Below, in pieces: positions 8,023 to 15,403 of a stretch of 64,000 nucleotides of DNA. The stretch comes from Hamadaea sp013361475 (lineage in GTDB: Bacteria; Actinomycetota; Actinomycetes; Mycobacteriales; Micromonosporaceae): positions 217,869-281,868 of the forward strand of contig NZ_JBFAHM010000014.1 of assembly GCF_040654195.1 (NCBI RefSeq). Direction: 5' to 3'. Made by a program: the position numbers and the translations under genes. The notes under the pieces are model-generated. The model was not told where the DNA came from and did not search any database. It worked only from the letters and a program-made list of their open reading frames with translations. Each line of letters begins with the position of its first letter. Positions within the stretch are counted from its first letter, which is position 1.

Positions 8023-8496
8023 TTACGAGGCGAACCAGGCTTCGGCGCGGTCGGCGTACGCGTCGGCGATGCAGGCCAGTTCCCGCTGGGTGAGCGGCGG
8101 CAGATCCTCGGCGGAGAACCAGCCCACTTCGCTGGACTCGTCATCGTTGACGGCGGCTTCGCCCTCGACCGCGTGGCACAGGAATGCGACGTCCATGAAC
8201 TGCACCTGATCGCCGTTCGGATAGGCCGACGGTGCGAGCGACTGGATGCGCAGCACCCGAACGGCGACGGCGGTGACGCCGGTCTCCTCCCGGACTTCAC
8301 GAAGCGCCCCGATCGCGGGTTGCTCGCCGGGATCGAGGCACCCGGTCACGAGTGTCCAGCGACCGTTGTCCTTTCGGCGTACCAGCAGGATTTGCCGATC
8401 GGCATTGAGCACCACGGCCGTGACCCCCGGCAGCCAGAGCGGGTCGTGGCCGATCTTCTCGCGAAGCGCGACGATGAACTCGGGAGTAGGCATCAC
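8023..8496 (-). CDS. NUDIX hydrolase
   Basis: The NUDIX box occupies residues 52-74, beginning GCLDPGE and continuing REVREETGV, so all Glu residues of the Gx5Ex7REUxEExGU signature are present. These enzymes cleave nucleoside diphosphates linked to another group, using Mg2+ held by that motif. Length is normal at 157 residues. The gene overlaps the stop of the upstream hemerythrin gene, so the two form a minus-strand pair. The substrate is not predictable. Confidence 0.85.
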   Translation of the reverse strand: MMPTPEFIVALREKIGHDPLWLPGVTAVVLNADRQILLVRRKDNGRWTLVTGCLDPGEQPAIGALREVREETGVTAVAVRVLRIQSLAPSAYPNGDQVQFMDVAFLCHAVEGEAAVNDDESSEVGWFSAEDLPPLTQRELACIADAYADRAEAWFAS

Positions 8497-8885
8497 GTTC
8501 CCAGCAGCGTGGGCCCGAGGCGGGGGTCGAGCCGGCCGAGTGCCGCCGCGAGCTTGCGTTCCTCGTAGGTGAAGTGGGTTTCGAGCAGCGCGGCGAGCGT
8601 GGCGCGTTCGAGCGCGGTCGGGCCGGCCGCGAGTTTGCGCAGCGATTCGACGATCAGCTCGTGATCGCGGCGCAGTTCGTCCAGGACCGGGCCGAGTTCA
8701 GGGGATTCTTCCTCGAGCTGCGGGAAGGCACCGGTCTCCTCAGCCGTGTGGTGACGGGTGAGGGCTTCGCAGAAGGCGAGACAGTGGGTCGGGAGGTCGT
8801 CGAGGTCGGCGAGCTGGTCCCGGAGGCGGTCGTGGATGTCGGCGAGCTGGTGGCTCAGGGCGAGCAGGCGGTTGCGGTCGGCCAT
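8493..8885 (-). CDS. Hemerythrin HHE-domain protein
   Basis: The 130-residue four-helix protein shows the expected metal ligands: LSHQLADIH near the N-terminus, HHTAEE about residue 45, a DHE at about 75 and HFTYEER near 107. HHE proteins bind a di-iron centre and sense or handle O2, NO or iron. It is first in a two-gene minus-strand unit with the NUDIX gene. A TACAGT hexamer ends nine bases before the ATG, and no strong Shine-Dalgarno site is present. Confidence 0.8.
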   Translation of the reverse strand: MADRNRLLALSHQLADIHDRLRDQLADLDDLPTHCLAFCEALTRHHTAEETGAFPQLEEESPELGPVLDELRRDHELIVESLRKLAAGPTALERATLAALLETHFTYEERKLAAALGRLDPRLGPTLLGT

Positions 8886-8915
8886 GGTCCGGCAACTGTA
8901 CCAACGGCGTCGACG

Positions 8916-8953
8916 CGTTGATCATGGAGTTTCCGGCCCCGCCGCGCCGTCGA
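8916..8953. repeat. Half copy of the GTTGATCATGGAGTT palindrome
   Basis: This segment matches the left arm and core of the palindrome at 48259-48322, including CGTTGATCATGGAGTT and the CGCCGTCGA core. The right arm is missing here. It lies between the hemerythrin and glyoxalase genes. Confidence 0.55.
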
Positions 8954-8967
8954 GACCACCGTTGGGC

Positions 8968-9357
8968 TCACCGGCGGGCCACGATGAGGACGGGGTTGCC
9001 GTCCGGATCCGCCACATACGCCGCGCGCTCGCCCCACGGCTGGTCGGCCGGCTCGGCGAGGACCGGCGCGCCGGCCTCCCGCAGGAAATCGACCGCGAGA
9101 TCGACGTTGTCCGCATAGACGCAGACCTCGACGCGGTTGCCGGTCTCGAGACTGCGCATGCGGCCGTGCAGCGGGACTGAGCCGGCCCGGCCGAAGCCGA
9201 ACTGGGCCGGGCCGAGGCTCAGCACCACGAACTCGGGATCGTCCAATGGAGACGAGGGAAACCGGTACGCCTCGGAAAAGCCGAGGAGGTCGCGGTAGAA
9301 CGCCGTGATCGCCGCCATGTCGTCGGTCAGGAAGATGGGGAACGGATCGCGGAACAT
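8968..9357 (-). CDS. Glyoxalase/VOC-fold protein
   Basis: The product of 129 residues is a single vicinal-oxygen-chelate unit: FYRDLLGFSEAYRFP in the first half and YVADPDGNPVLI at the end, both typical of glyoxalase/bleomycin-resistance proteins. Such proteins bind a metal or small ligand and work as enzymes or antibiotic sequestrators; the substrate is unknown. The ATG is preceded at six bases by TATCGT and lacks a Shine-Dalgarno site, which suggests a leaderless mRNA. The frame extends upstream but antisense to the next gene, so the longer start is not credible. Confidence 0.8.
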   Translation of the reverse strand: MFRDPFPIFLTDDMAAITAFYRDLLGFSEAYRFPSSPLDDPEFVVLSLGPAQFGFGRAGSVPLHGRMRSLETGNRVEVCVYADNVDLAVDFLREAGAPVLAEPADQPWGERAAYVADPDGNPVLIVARR

Positions 9358-9374
9358 ACCGCGACGATAGCTTT

Positions 9375-10022
9375 CTATTCGGCGTTCTCCGGGGGAACGT
9401 AGAACTCCGTCGTGTTGCGCGTGGCCGTGGCCGCCTCCTCCGGCGTGGCGCCCGACGCGAGGAGCGCCCGGCCCCAGCCTTCGCTGCTGCCCGTGGCGAG
9501 TTCGCGGCCCTCCGCCGAGGCGCCCCAAGCCATCCGCTCCTCGAACGACGCCTCGACGCCGGTCAAATGCCAGCTCAAACCGAGCAGGCCCAACTCCCAG
9601 CCGACCCCGACGGCGCCCGGCCCGTAGGTCGCCCACCGTTCCGCGTCGACCGTCGCCACATGCTCCAGATCCAGCACGGTCCGGTCGCCGTCCTCGGTCA
9701 GGCGTACCTCGACCTCGGAGACGTCGCCCGCGGCGGGCTCGCCGAAGAACCAGCTCACCCGCAGCCGCTCGGGCGGCTCGCACTCCAGCACCTCGCCCCC
9801 CGCATTGCCCTCGAACTGGTACCGGCCGCCGAGGCGCAGATCGCCGCTCACCGGCAGGAACCACCGGGTGATCCGATCGGCTCGGGTCAGCGCGTCCCAG
9901 ACGTCGTCGATTTTCGCGTTGTACGCCCGGCGCAGCCGGACGGTCCGGGCTTCACCGTTCGGCAGTGAACGGCGTCCGGTCTCACGCTGCACGGCGGCGA
10001 GTTCCGCCATTATGTCCATCAT
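9375..10022 (-). CDS. SRPBCC (AHSA1-like) protein
   Basis: The 215-residue protein has the START/SRPBCC pattern RAYNAKIDDVWDALT, WFLPVSGDLRLGGRY and the late helix GVGWELGLLGLSWHL. This family includes Aha1-like hydrophobic-ligand-binding proteins that are very often paired with ArsR regulators. The start at 10022 is chosen because AGGAG lies seven bases upstream. It overlaps the 3' end of the arsR-type gene by 41 bases, so it is translated from the same transcript. The ligand is unknown. Confidence 0.8.
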   Translation of the reverse strand: MMDIMAELAAVQRETGRRSLPNGEARTVRLRRAYNAKIDDVWDALTRADRITRWFLPVSGDLRLGGRYQFEGNAGGEVLECEPPERLRVSWFFGEPAAGDVSEVEVRLTEDGDRTVLDLEHVATVDAERWATYGPGAVGVGWELGLLGLSWHLTGVEASFEERMAWGASAEGRELATGSSEGWGRALLASGATPEEAATATRNTTEFYVPPENAE

Positions 10023-10383
10023 TGGCTGACTCCTGTTCTTGCTGGTTGGTCTCTTGCTGGCGGCGTTCGCGTTGGCCACGGACGAGTTCGGTGGCCAACG
10101 CGTCCAGCCGCTGGTTCCAGAACGCCCGGAATCGGCTGAGCCACTCGTCGACCTCCTCCAACGCTCCCGGGTCGAGCGCGTAGAGGCGCCGGGCGCCCTC
10201 GGCGCGTACGGTGGTGAACCCGTTGTCCCGCAACACTTTGAGGTGTTGTGAGACGGCGGGCTGGGAGATGCCGAACTCCGCCTGGACGGTCGCGCTCACC
10301 GTGCCGGCGGCCTGTTCGCCCTCCGTCAGCAGCTCCAGGATCCGGCGGCGTACGGGGTCGCCGAGAACGTCGAACGCGTGCAC
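9982..10383 (-). CDS. ArsR-family transcriptional regulator
   Basis: The 133-residue protein has the winged helix LGDPVRRRILELL and the recognition helix QPAVSQHLKVLRDNGF. No ArsR metal-binding ELCVCDL motif is seen, so it is not a classical metal sensor. It is followed by the SRPBCC gene it probably controls. The GTG start has no separate ribosome site, and a promoter with TTGACT and a -10-like AAATAG seven bases before the GTG suggests leaderless expression. A CTTATATAAG palindrome overlaps that promoter. Confidence 0.85.
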   Translation of the reverse strand: MHAFDVLGDPVRRRILELLTEGEQAAGTVSATVQAEFGISQPAVSQHLKVLRDNGFTTVRAEGARRLYALDPGALEEVDEWLSRFRAFWNQRLDALATELVRGQRERRQQETNQQEQESANDGHNGGTRRRAA

Positions 10384-10390
10384 CTCCCGA

Positions 10391-10419
10391 CTATTTCAGG
10401 ACCAGCTTATATAAGTCAA
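10391..10419 (-). promoter_or_regulatory. arsR promoter with overlapping palindrome
   Basis: On the minus strand TTGACT (10414-10419) and the weak -10 AAATAG (10391-10396) are 17 bases apart, and the GTG start follows seven bases later. The perfect palindrome CTTATATAAG (10406-10415) covers the -35/spacer boundary and is a plausible ArsR operator for autorepression. Confidence 0.5.
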
Positions 10420-10506
10420 GGCTTAGGTAGTTGGCGGCGCACCGTGACGGTGCTCAAACCCAATGTCATCAGGCGATTCAGTCGTTCGATGCAGGCGTGT
10501 CGCACC

Positions 10507-10537
10507 TTGACTCTGGCGAACATCCGTTCGATAGTCT
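10507..10537 (+). promoter_or_regulatory. Promoter of the small Cys-rich protein gene
   Basis: TTGACT (10507-10512) and TAGTCT (10532-10537) are separated by 19 bases. The GTG of the next gene begins six bases after the -10, which fits a leaderless transcript. Confidence 0.5.
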
Positions 10538-10543
10538 CCGTCC

Positions 10544-10744
10544 GTGGGACGCACGAAGATCTGGCTCCCGTACGGTCATCCGCCTCGCCAGCGAGGTCGG
10601 GTGCAGGCGTGCCCCGCCGGGCACGGAACGATGCGTCCCGCCTGGTCGATGTGCCTGGACTGCGGGGTCTACTGCCGTCACTGGGAGTGCGGTGACTGCG
10701 CCCAGGAGCTGCGCGACGTCACCCACGTGTGCGGATCCGGCTGA
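10544..10744 (+). CDS. Small Cys-rich, probably zinc-binding protein
   Basis: The 66-residue protein has seven cysteines. Six of them lie in MCLDCGVYCRHWECGDC and a C-terminal THVC, spaced like a zinc ribbon or double knuckle. It is preceded by a good promoter and leaderless-type spacing, which supports a real gene despite its size. I do not recognise the family. It stands alone between the arsR promoter region and a convergent acetyltransferase gene. Confidence 0.5.
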   Translation: MGRTKIWLPYGHPPRQRGRVQACPAGHGTMRPAWSMCLDCGVYCRHWECGDCAQELRDVTHVCGSG

Positions 10745-10791
10745 GCGCCTTTACGGCGTTCAGCGGCGACTCGGGGGGCGTCGACGTCGAG

Positions 10792-11310
10792 TCAGAGGCG
10801 TCGGGTCAGGATCTGCCCGGGCCAGTCGCGGTCGCCCTGCGCCACCGAGAACGTCTGCGCCCGGGTGAAGCCCTGTCCTTCGTAGTAGCGGACCAGCGCG
10901 CCCTCACCTCCGGCGAAGCAGTCCAGGCGCAGCAGCCCCACGTCGCGCTGCCGCGCCAGCTCGGCGGCGTGGTCGAGCAGTGCCGCGCCAACCCCGCTGC
11001 CCCGGACGGTCCGGTCGGAGATGAGTAGCTGGACGTAGAGTTCGGGCTCCTCGGCTGGTGGTGCGTACGGCAGAGATTCGCCGACCGAGAGAGCACCGAC
11101 CGGCTGGCCGTCCGCCTCGGCGATCCAGAGCCCGCCGCTCCGGGCGAAGCCCTCGATCTGGGCGATCCGTTTCGGGTTCGTCGAGTGCGCCTCCGCACCC
11201 CACTGATCGGTACGCCCGATGGAGACCAGCCACTCGGTCGCCACGTCCATGAAGCGCAGCACCGTGGAGACGTCGTCGAGGGTCCCGGGGCGGATGGTCA
11301 GCGAAGGCAT
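10792..11310 (-). CDS. GNAT N-acetyltransferase
   Basis: The 172-residue protein has a standard GNAT layout: an N-terminal strand LTIRPGTLDDV, the acetyl-CoA loop VRGSGVGAALLDHA and the final strand/helix LVRYYEGQGFTRAQ. Start ATG 11310 is chosen because the upstream extension is low-complexity. CAGGAT lies six bases upstream with no Shine-Dalgarno site. The substrate is unknown. Confidence 0.85.
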   Translation of the reverse strand: MPSLTIRPGTLDDVSTVLRFMDVATEWLVSIGRTDQWGAEAHSTNPKRIAQIEGFARSGGLWIAEADGQPVGALSVGESLPYAPPAEEPELYVQLLISDRTVRGSGVGAALLDHAAELARQRDVGLLRLDCFAGGEGALVRYYEGQGFTRAQTFSVAQGDRDWPGQILTRRL

Positions 11311-11339
11311 CCGACCATCCTGCCACCCGGAGCGGCGGC

Positions 11340-11825
11340 TCAGTCGGCGGCTGCCGCCCGCAGACTCCCCATCGGCCAGCCCGCATCTGCCGCGGTGAGG
11401 TGGCCGAGGCGTACGAGGCGGGCTTTGACGCCACCGACCGTCCGGCCGAGCGTCTTCGCGATGTCGGCGTACGCCTCGCCGGCCTCGAACCGCTCGACGA
11501 GCGCGGACTCCTCCGCCTCCGTCCACTTCGTATAGAGGTTCGGGTGTTTGCGCCGCCGCTCCGCCATCGGATCCGCCACCACGGGTACGCCGCCCCACGC
11601 GCCCATGGTGGCGACCTCCAACGGCAGGACGCTCAACACGAGGGACACGTCGGCGGGCGCGATCACCCCGGAGAGGTCGGTCATGACCTGCCCGTCGGCG
11701 TCACAGATGACCAAGCTGAAGTCCCAGCGCCCGTCGTCTGAGGGCGAGGCGGAGATCTGGCCGGTGCGATCAGGGCCGGTCACCTCGCGCACGAGGGCCT
11801 GCGCCGGAAGGGTGTATGCGCTCAT
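11340..11825 (-). CDS. Hypothetical protein with Myb/SANT-like C-terminus
   Basis: The 161-residue protein has an N-terminal beta-rich domain with no recognised family. Its C-terminal part (about 115-155) contains KWTEAEESALVERFEAGEA and DIAKTLGRTVGGVKARLVR, which is the spacing of a SANT/Myb-like helix-turn-helix found in actinobacterial proteins. DNA binding is therefore likely. ATG 11825 is preceded by TAGCGT at seven bases, consistent with a leaderless start. The operon context is monocistronic. Confidence 0.6.
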   Translation of the reverse strand: MSAYTLPAQALVREVTGPDRTGQISASPSDDGRWDFSLVICDADGQVMTDLSGVIAPADVSLVLSVLPLEVATMGAWGGVPVVADPMAERRRKHPNLYTKWTEAEESALVERFEAGEAYADIAKTLGRTVGGVKARLVRLGHLTAADAGWPMGSLRAAAAD

Positions 11826-12005
11826 GGAGAAGACGCTAGGGACCAGGGCCGACAACCCGGGCCGATCGCACGACAAGATCCGGGATAACGCGGTCTCGCA
11901 CGTCTGCAAGGCCGCATCATCCCGGATAACGCGATCGTCGCCTCCGGTGCCGGCCCGCATCACCAACCCGGTGCCAGCGGCGGCGGGCAGGGGCGGCGGC
12001 GGGGG

Positions 12006-13565
12006 TTAGATCCAGCGGTTGCCTAGCCACATGCGGTGGAGCCAGGACTCGTAGGGGATCGACTGCCCGGTGAAGATCGGGTAGAAGTACGCGAAGTTCA
12101 GCGCGACCAGCAGCACGAACGCCCCGGCGATCACCGCGCCGGTCATGCGCCTTCGTTCGTCGGGTAGCCCGTCCTTGCCCGGCCCCATGATCGCGCCGAG
12201 GACGTAGACCACGGCGAGGATGAGGAACGGCTCGATCGGCAGCGCGTAGAAGAAGAACATCGTGCGGTTGTCGAGCTCGTAGTAGAACCAGGGCAGCCAG
12301 CCCATCGCGATGAAGCCGAGGATCGCGCCGGCCCGCCAGTCGCGGCGGGAGATCGCCAGCCAGACGAGCGCCGCCAGGGCGGGCAGGAAGGCCCACCACA
12401 GTGCCGGGGTGCCGTTGAGGACGACTTCGGCGGCGCAGTTGCCGCTGCCGCACGGGTCGTTGCTCGACCAGTAGAACGCCACCGGGCGGGCCAGGAGCAG
12501 CCACTGCCACGGCCACGACTGGTAGGTGTGCGGGTCGTCGAGGTGGGTGTGGAAGTCGTACGCCTGTTGGTGGTAATGCCACAGGTTCTGCAGAGCGCCC
12601 AGGACGGGGAGTTCGGTGCCGCCGGTGTCGCGCAGCCAGTGCCGGTTGTAGCCGCCGTCGGTGAGCAGCCAGCCGCTCCACGTCGTCAGGTAGAGGCCGA
12701 AACCGAGGACGGCGATGAGCAGGAACCAGCCGGTCTCATCCAGCAGGGTGTCCATGATCGGGTGGCGTACGCCGGCGACGCGCCGCGCGCCGATCTCCCA
12801 CCAGTAGACGAGCAGGACCATGATCGGGAGGAACGCGAGCGCGCTCCACTTGACGCTGAACCCGAGCGTCCACATGACGAACGCGGCGATGCGCCACCAC
12901 GGCACGGCGAACGAGGGGCGGCTGCCCCGGCCGCGCCCGGCCGGGTCCCCGCCCGCTTCGACGAACTCCACCCAGCGCCGCCGGCGCTGCTGCCGGTCGA
13001 GGACGAGGCAGGTGAACGCGGCGAGCACGAAGAACATGAGGAACATGTCGAGCAGGGCGGCCCGCGAGAGCACGAAGTGCATCCCGTCGAACGACATCAG
13101 CAGACCGGCCGCGCAGGCGAGGACGATCGAACCGAACAGCCGCCGCGCGACGAACATCAGCATCAGGACGCTGGCCGTGCCGAACAGGGCGGCGGAGAAG
13201 CGCCAGCCGAACTCGTTGTAGCCGAACAGCTGCTCGCCGATGCCGATGAGCCACTTGCCGAACGGCGGGTGCACCACATATCCGGCGGTGTTCGCCTTCT
13301 CGTCCCACTCGTAGCCCAGGCGCCAGATGTTGTGCGCGTCGGTGGCGTAGTAGACCTCGTCGAAGATCTTGCCCTTGGGCGCGTCCAGCCCGACGAAGCG
13401 CAGGATGCCGGCGATCAGGGTGACGACGCCCATGGCGAGCCAGGCCCACGGGTCGGCCTTGACATCGATCGGCAGCAGGCGCTGCCGGATGTCGGAGACG
13501 GCCGGGGCGGCGTCCGGCGCCGCCGGCTGCGGTGCGCTGGCGGTCGCTTCGGGGGCAATCGTCAT
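12006..13565 (-). CDS. pmt: Protein O-mannosyltransferase (Pmt family, GT39)
   Basis: The 519-residue integral membrane enzyme transfers mannose from polyprenyl-phosphate-mannose to secreted proteins. The first extracytoplasmic loop contains KGKIFDEVYYATDA with the catalytic Asp-Glu pair, and HPPFGKWL follows. About ten membrane helices are visible, and the C-terminal loop ends in the family-typical FYPIFTGQSIPYESW and LHRMWLGNRW. It is transcribed divergently from rsmI, the arrangement known from mycobacteria (Rv1002c/Rv1003). TACTAT lies six bases before the ATG. Confidence 0.9.
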   Translation of the reverse strand: MTIAPEATASAPQPAAPDAAPAVSDIRQRLLPIDVKADPWAWLAMGVVTLIAGILRFVGLDAPKGKIFDEVYYATDAHNIWRLGYEWDEKANTAGYVVHPPFGKWLIGIGEQLFGYNEFGWRFSAALFGTASVLMLMFVARRLFGSIVLACAAGLLMSFDGMHFVLSRAALLDMFLMFFVLAAFTCLVLDRQQRRRRWVEFVEAGGDPAGRGRGSRPSFAVPWWRIAAFVMWTLGFSVKWSALAFLPIMVLLVYWWEIGARRVAGVRHPIMDTLLDETGWFLLIAVLGFGLYLTTWSGWLLTDGGYNRHWLRDTGGTELPVLGALQNLWHYHQQAYDFHTHLDDPHTYQSWPWQWLLLARPVAFYWSSNDPCGSGNCAAEVVLNGTPALWWAFLPALAALVWLAISRRDWRAGAILGFIAMGWLPWFYYELDNRTMFFFYALPIEPFLILAVVYVLGAIMGPGKDGLPDERRRMTGAVIAGAFVLLVALNFAYFYPIFTGQSIPYESWLHRMWLGNRWI

Positions 13566-13669
13566 GGGCGCATAGTAGCGCTGAAAACTCGCACAGCGGT
13601 GGCTCAGCCATCGGCGTCCCGGGCAAGCCCACTCCGGTAGACGGTGAGCAGCTCGCCCATACTGTCAGC

Positions 13670-14491
13670 ATGCTGATCCTCTGCGGCGCGCCGCTCGGAA
13701 ATCCGGCCGACGCATCGACACGTCTGCGTGAGACGCTCGCCACCGCGGAGGTCGTCGCGGCCGAGGACACCCGGCGGCTGGTGCGGCTCGCGCGCGACCT
13801 TTCGATCGAGATGCCCGGAAAACTGATCTCGTACTTCGAGGGCAACGAGGAGAAGCGGACCCCCGAACTGGTCGACCTGCTGCGTACGGGGACGACTGTC
13901 GCGCTGATCACCGACGGCGGCATGCCCAGCGTCAGCGACCCCGGCTACCGGCTGGTCACGGCGGCGTTGGCGGTGGGCGTACCGGTGACGTGCGCGCCCG
14001 GCCCGAGCGCGGTCACCACCGCCCTCGCCCTGTCCGGGCTGCCCGTCGACCGGTTCTGCTTCGAGGGTTTCCTGCCGCGTACCGGGTCCGCGCGGCGCGC
14101 TCGGCTCGCGGAACTCGCGGCCGAGCCCCGCACGCTCGTCTTCTTCGAGTCCACGCATCGCATCGAGGCCGCGCTGCGCGACCTGGCGTCCGCGTTCGGT
14201 CCGGACCGCGCGGCTGCTCTCTGCCGGGAACTCACCAAGACATATGAAGAGGTACGCCGAGCGCCGCTGGGCGAGTTGAGTCAAGCGGCAGCGCAGTTCA
14301 AGGGGGAGATCACGCTCGTCGTCGCGGGGGCTTCGCCGCAGCGGGCGCCCCGGCCGAGCGACGACGAACTCCGTGAGCTGGTGGCCGAGCAGGTCGCGGG
14401 CGGGCTGACCCGCCGGGACGCGATCGAGGCGGTGGCCGCCGCCTACGAGATCCCCAAACGAGAGGTGTACGCCGCCGCGGTTACGCGCTAG
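13670..14491 (+). CDS. rsmI: 16S rRNA 2'-O-methyltransferase RsmI (C1402)
   Basis: The 273-residue tetrapyrrole-methylase-fold protein methylates the ribose of C1402 in 16S rRNA with SAM. Diagnostic segments are CGAPLGNPAD, AAEDTRRLVRL, ALITDGGMPSVSDPG and CAPGPSAVTTALALSG. The usual family start is TPIGN-like, so ATG 13670 is chosen and longer frames are ignored. It is divergent from pmt. Its stop shares a CTAG with the stop of the convergent membrane-protein gene. Confidence 0.92.
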   Translation: MLILCGAPLGNPADASTRLRETLATAEVVAAEDTRRLVRLARDLSIEMPGKLISYFEGNEEKRTPELVDLLRTGTTVALITDGGMPSVSDPGYRLVTAALAVGVPVTCAPGPSAVTTALALSGLPVDRFCFEGFLPRTGSARRARLAELAAEPRTLVFFESTHRIEAALRDLASAFGPDRAAALCRELTKTYEEVRRAPLGELSQAAAQFKGEITLVVAGASPQRAPRPSDDELRELVAEQVAGGLTRRDAIEAVAAAYEIPKREVYAAAVTR

Positions 14492-15294
14492 TAAGCGGCG
14501 GCGAGGAAGCCGATGATCAGCAGCAGCGGGGCGGCGAGGCTGGTCGCCACGGCCGCCCGCCGGGCCTTGCGGTCGCTGAACCGGATCGCGCCGGTGCTCA
14601 GGGCGATCCCGAGTCCGCACAGCATGGCCAGGCTGAAGCTCACGACCCAGCGCAGATGCAGGCCACGCAACGCGTCCCCCACGTACGCCTGGTCGCTGTG
14701 CGAGCCGACCATGCGGGCGAGGAGCTGGGACTGCCCGCCTTGGGGCAGGGTCGACTGGTCGACCCCGAGCAGCGCCACCCGTTCGACCACCAGCCCGGAG
14801 TCGGCCGTGAAGTCGCCGACGCAGCGCTGACTCACCCCGCCGCCGACGCACTGGATGGCGCTGGCCTTCCCGTCGTGCCCGTGACCCACCGCCAGCCACA
14901 ACGGTTCGGCGGTGACCCAGGCGAAGAACGCGGCCAGGAGCGCGAAGAGGACCAGGCCCGCCAGGCCGACGGCGGACGCTGTGCGTACCCCTTGCTCTGG
15001 CTTGGCCGGACGGGACGCGGACGGACGGTGACCGCGGACCGTGCGGCCGGCCATCATCTCGCGCGTGGGCCAGGCTTCGGCCTCGACCGGCACGGCGCGG
15101 AGCGGAGCCGGGGCGGGGACGGTGACCACCGACTGGGCCGGCACCTCGACGGCCGGCGACTCGGCCGGCTCGAACAGGGCGGACTCGGTGTCGGACTCGG
15201 GGCGGGACCAGTGCGAGGCCCAGGGACTCGACTCGCCCTCCGGGCGCGCGGGCGGCGAACCGGCGCCGCCGTCGAACTCCGTTGATCCGGTCAC
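14488..15294 (-). CDS. Actinobacterial membrane protein, unknown function
   Basis: The 268-residue protein has a Pro/Glu-rich cytoplasmic N-terminus (about 1-105), a membrane helix (about 107-130), an extracytoplasmic region with a Cys pair (CVGGGVSQRC) and two C-terminal helices. I recognise no domain. The gene converges on rsmI with the two stops overlapping in CTAG, and points away from metG. Conservation beside rsmI/metG suggests an envelope role, but this is inference. Confidence 0.65.
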   Translation of the reverse strand: MTGSTEFDGGAGSPPARPEGESSPWASHWSRPESDTESALFEPAESPAVEVPAQSVVTVPAPAPLRAVPVEAEAWPTREMMAGRTVRGHRPSASRPAKPEQGVRTASAVGLAGLVLFALLAAFFAWVTAEPLWLAVGHGHDGKASAIQCVGGGVSQRCVGDFTADSGLVVERVALLGVDQSTLPQGGQSQLLARMVGSHSDQAYVGDALRGLHLRWVVSFSLAMLCGLGIALSTGAIRFSDRKARRAAVATSLAAPLLLIIGFLAAAY

Positions 15295-15389
15295 TACATC
15301 ATCTTCCCGGGAAAACCACCTCTAGCTGGACATTCCCCCGCGTGTCGCGCACAGTGATATCCAGTTAGCTGGCGTCCGACTCCCCTTAC

Positions 15390-15395
15390 TAGGCT
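15390..15395 (+). promoter_or_regulatory. Leaderless -10 hexamer of metG
   Basis: TAGGCT ends eight bases before the second of two in-frame ATGs (15404). No Shine-Dalgarno site is present, so the second ATG is the likelier start. Confidence 0.5.
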
Positions 15396-15403
15396 CTATG
15401 GCT

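Noticed and set aside
10431..10868. 145-codon plus-strand frame overlapping the Cys-rich gene
   Set aside because: It runs through two other genes' control and coding DNA and has shadow-like composition.
11876..11935. Fifth palindrome with CCGGGATAACGCG motifs
   Set aside because: The two motifs are mostly direct, not inverted, so only a decayed relation to family D can be suggested.
12528..13640. Plus-strand Glu/Arg-rich frame opposite pmt
   Set aside because: It is antisense to a conserved membrane enzyme and has low-complexity composition.
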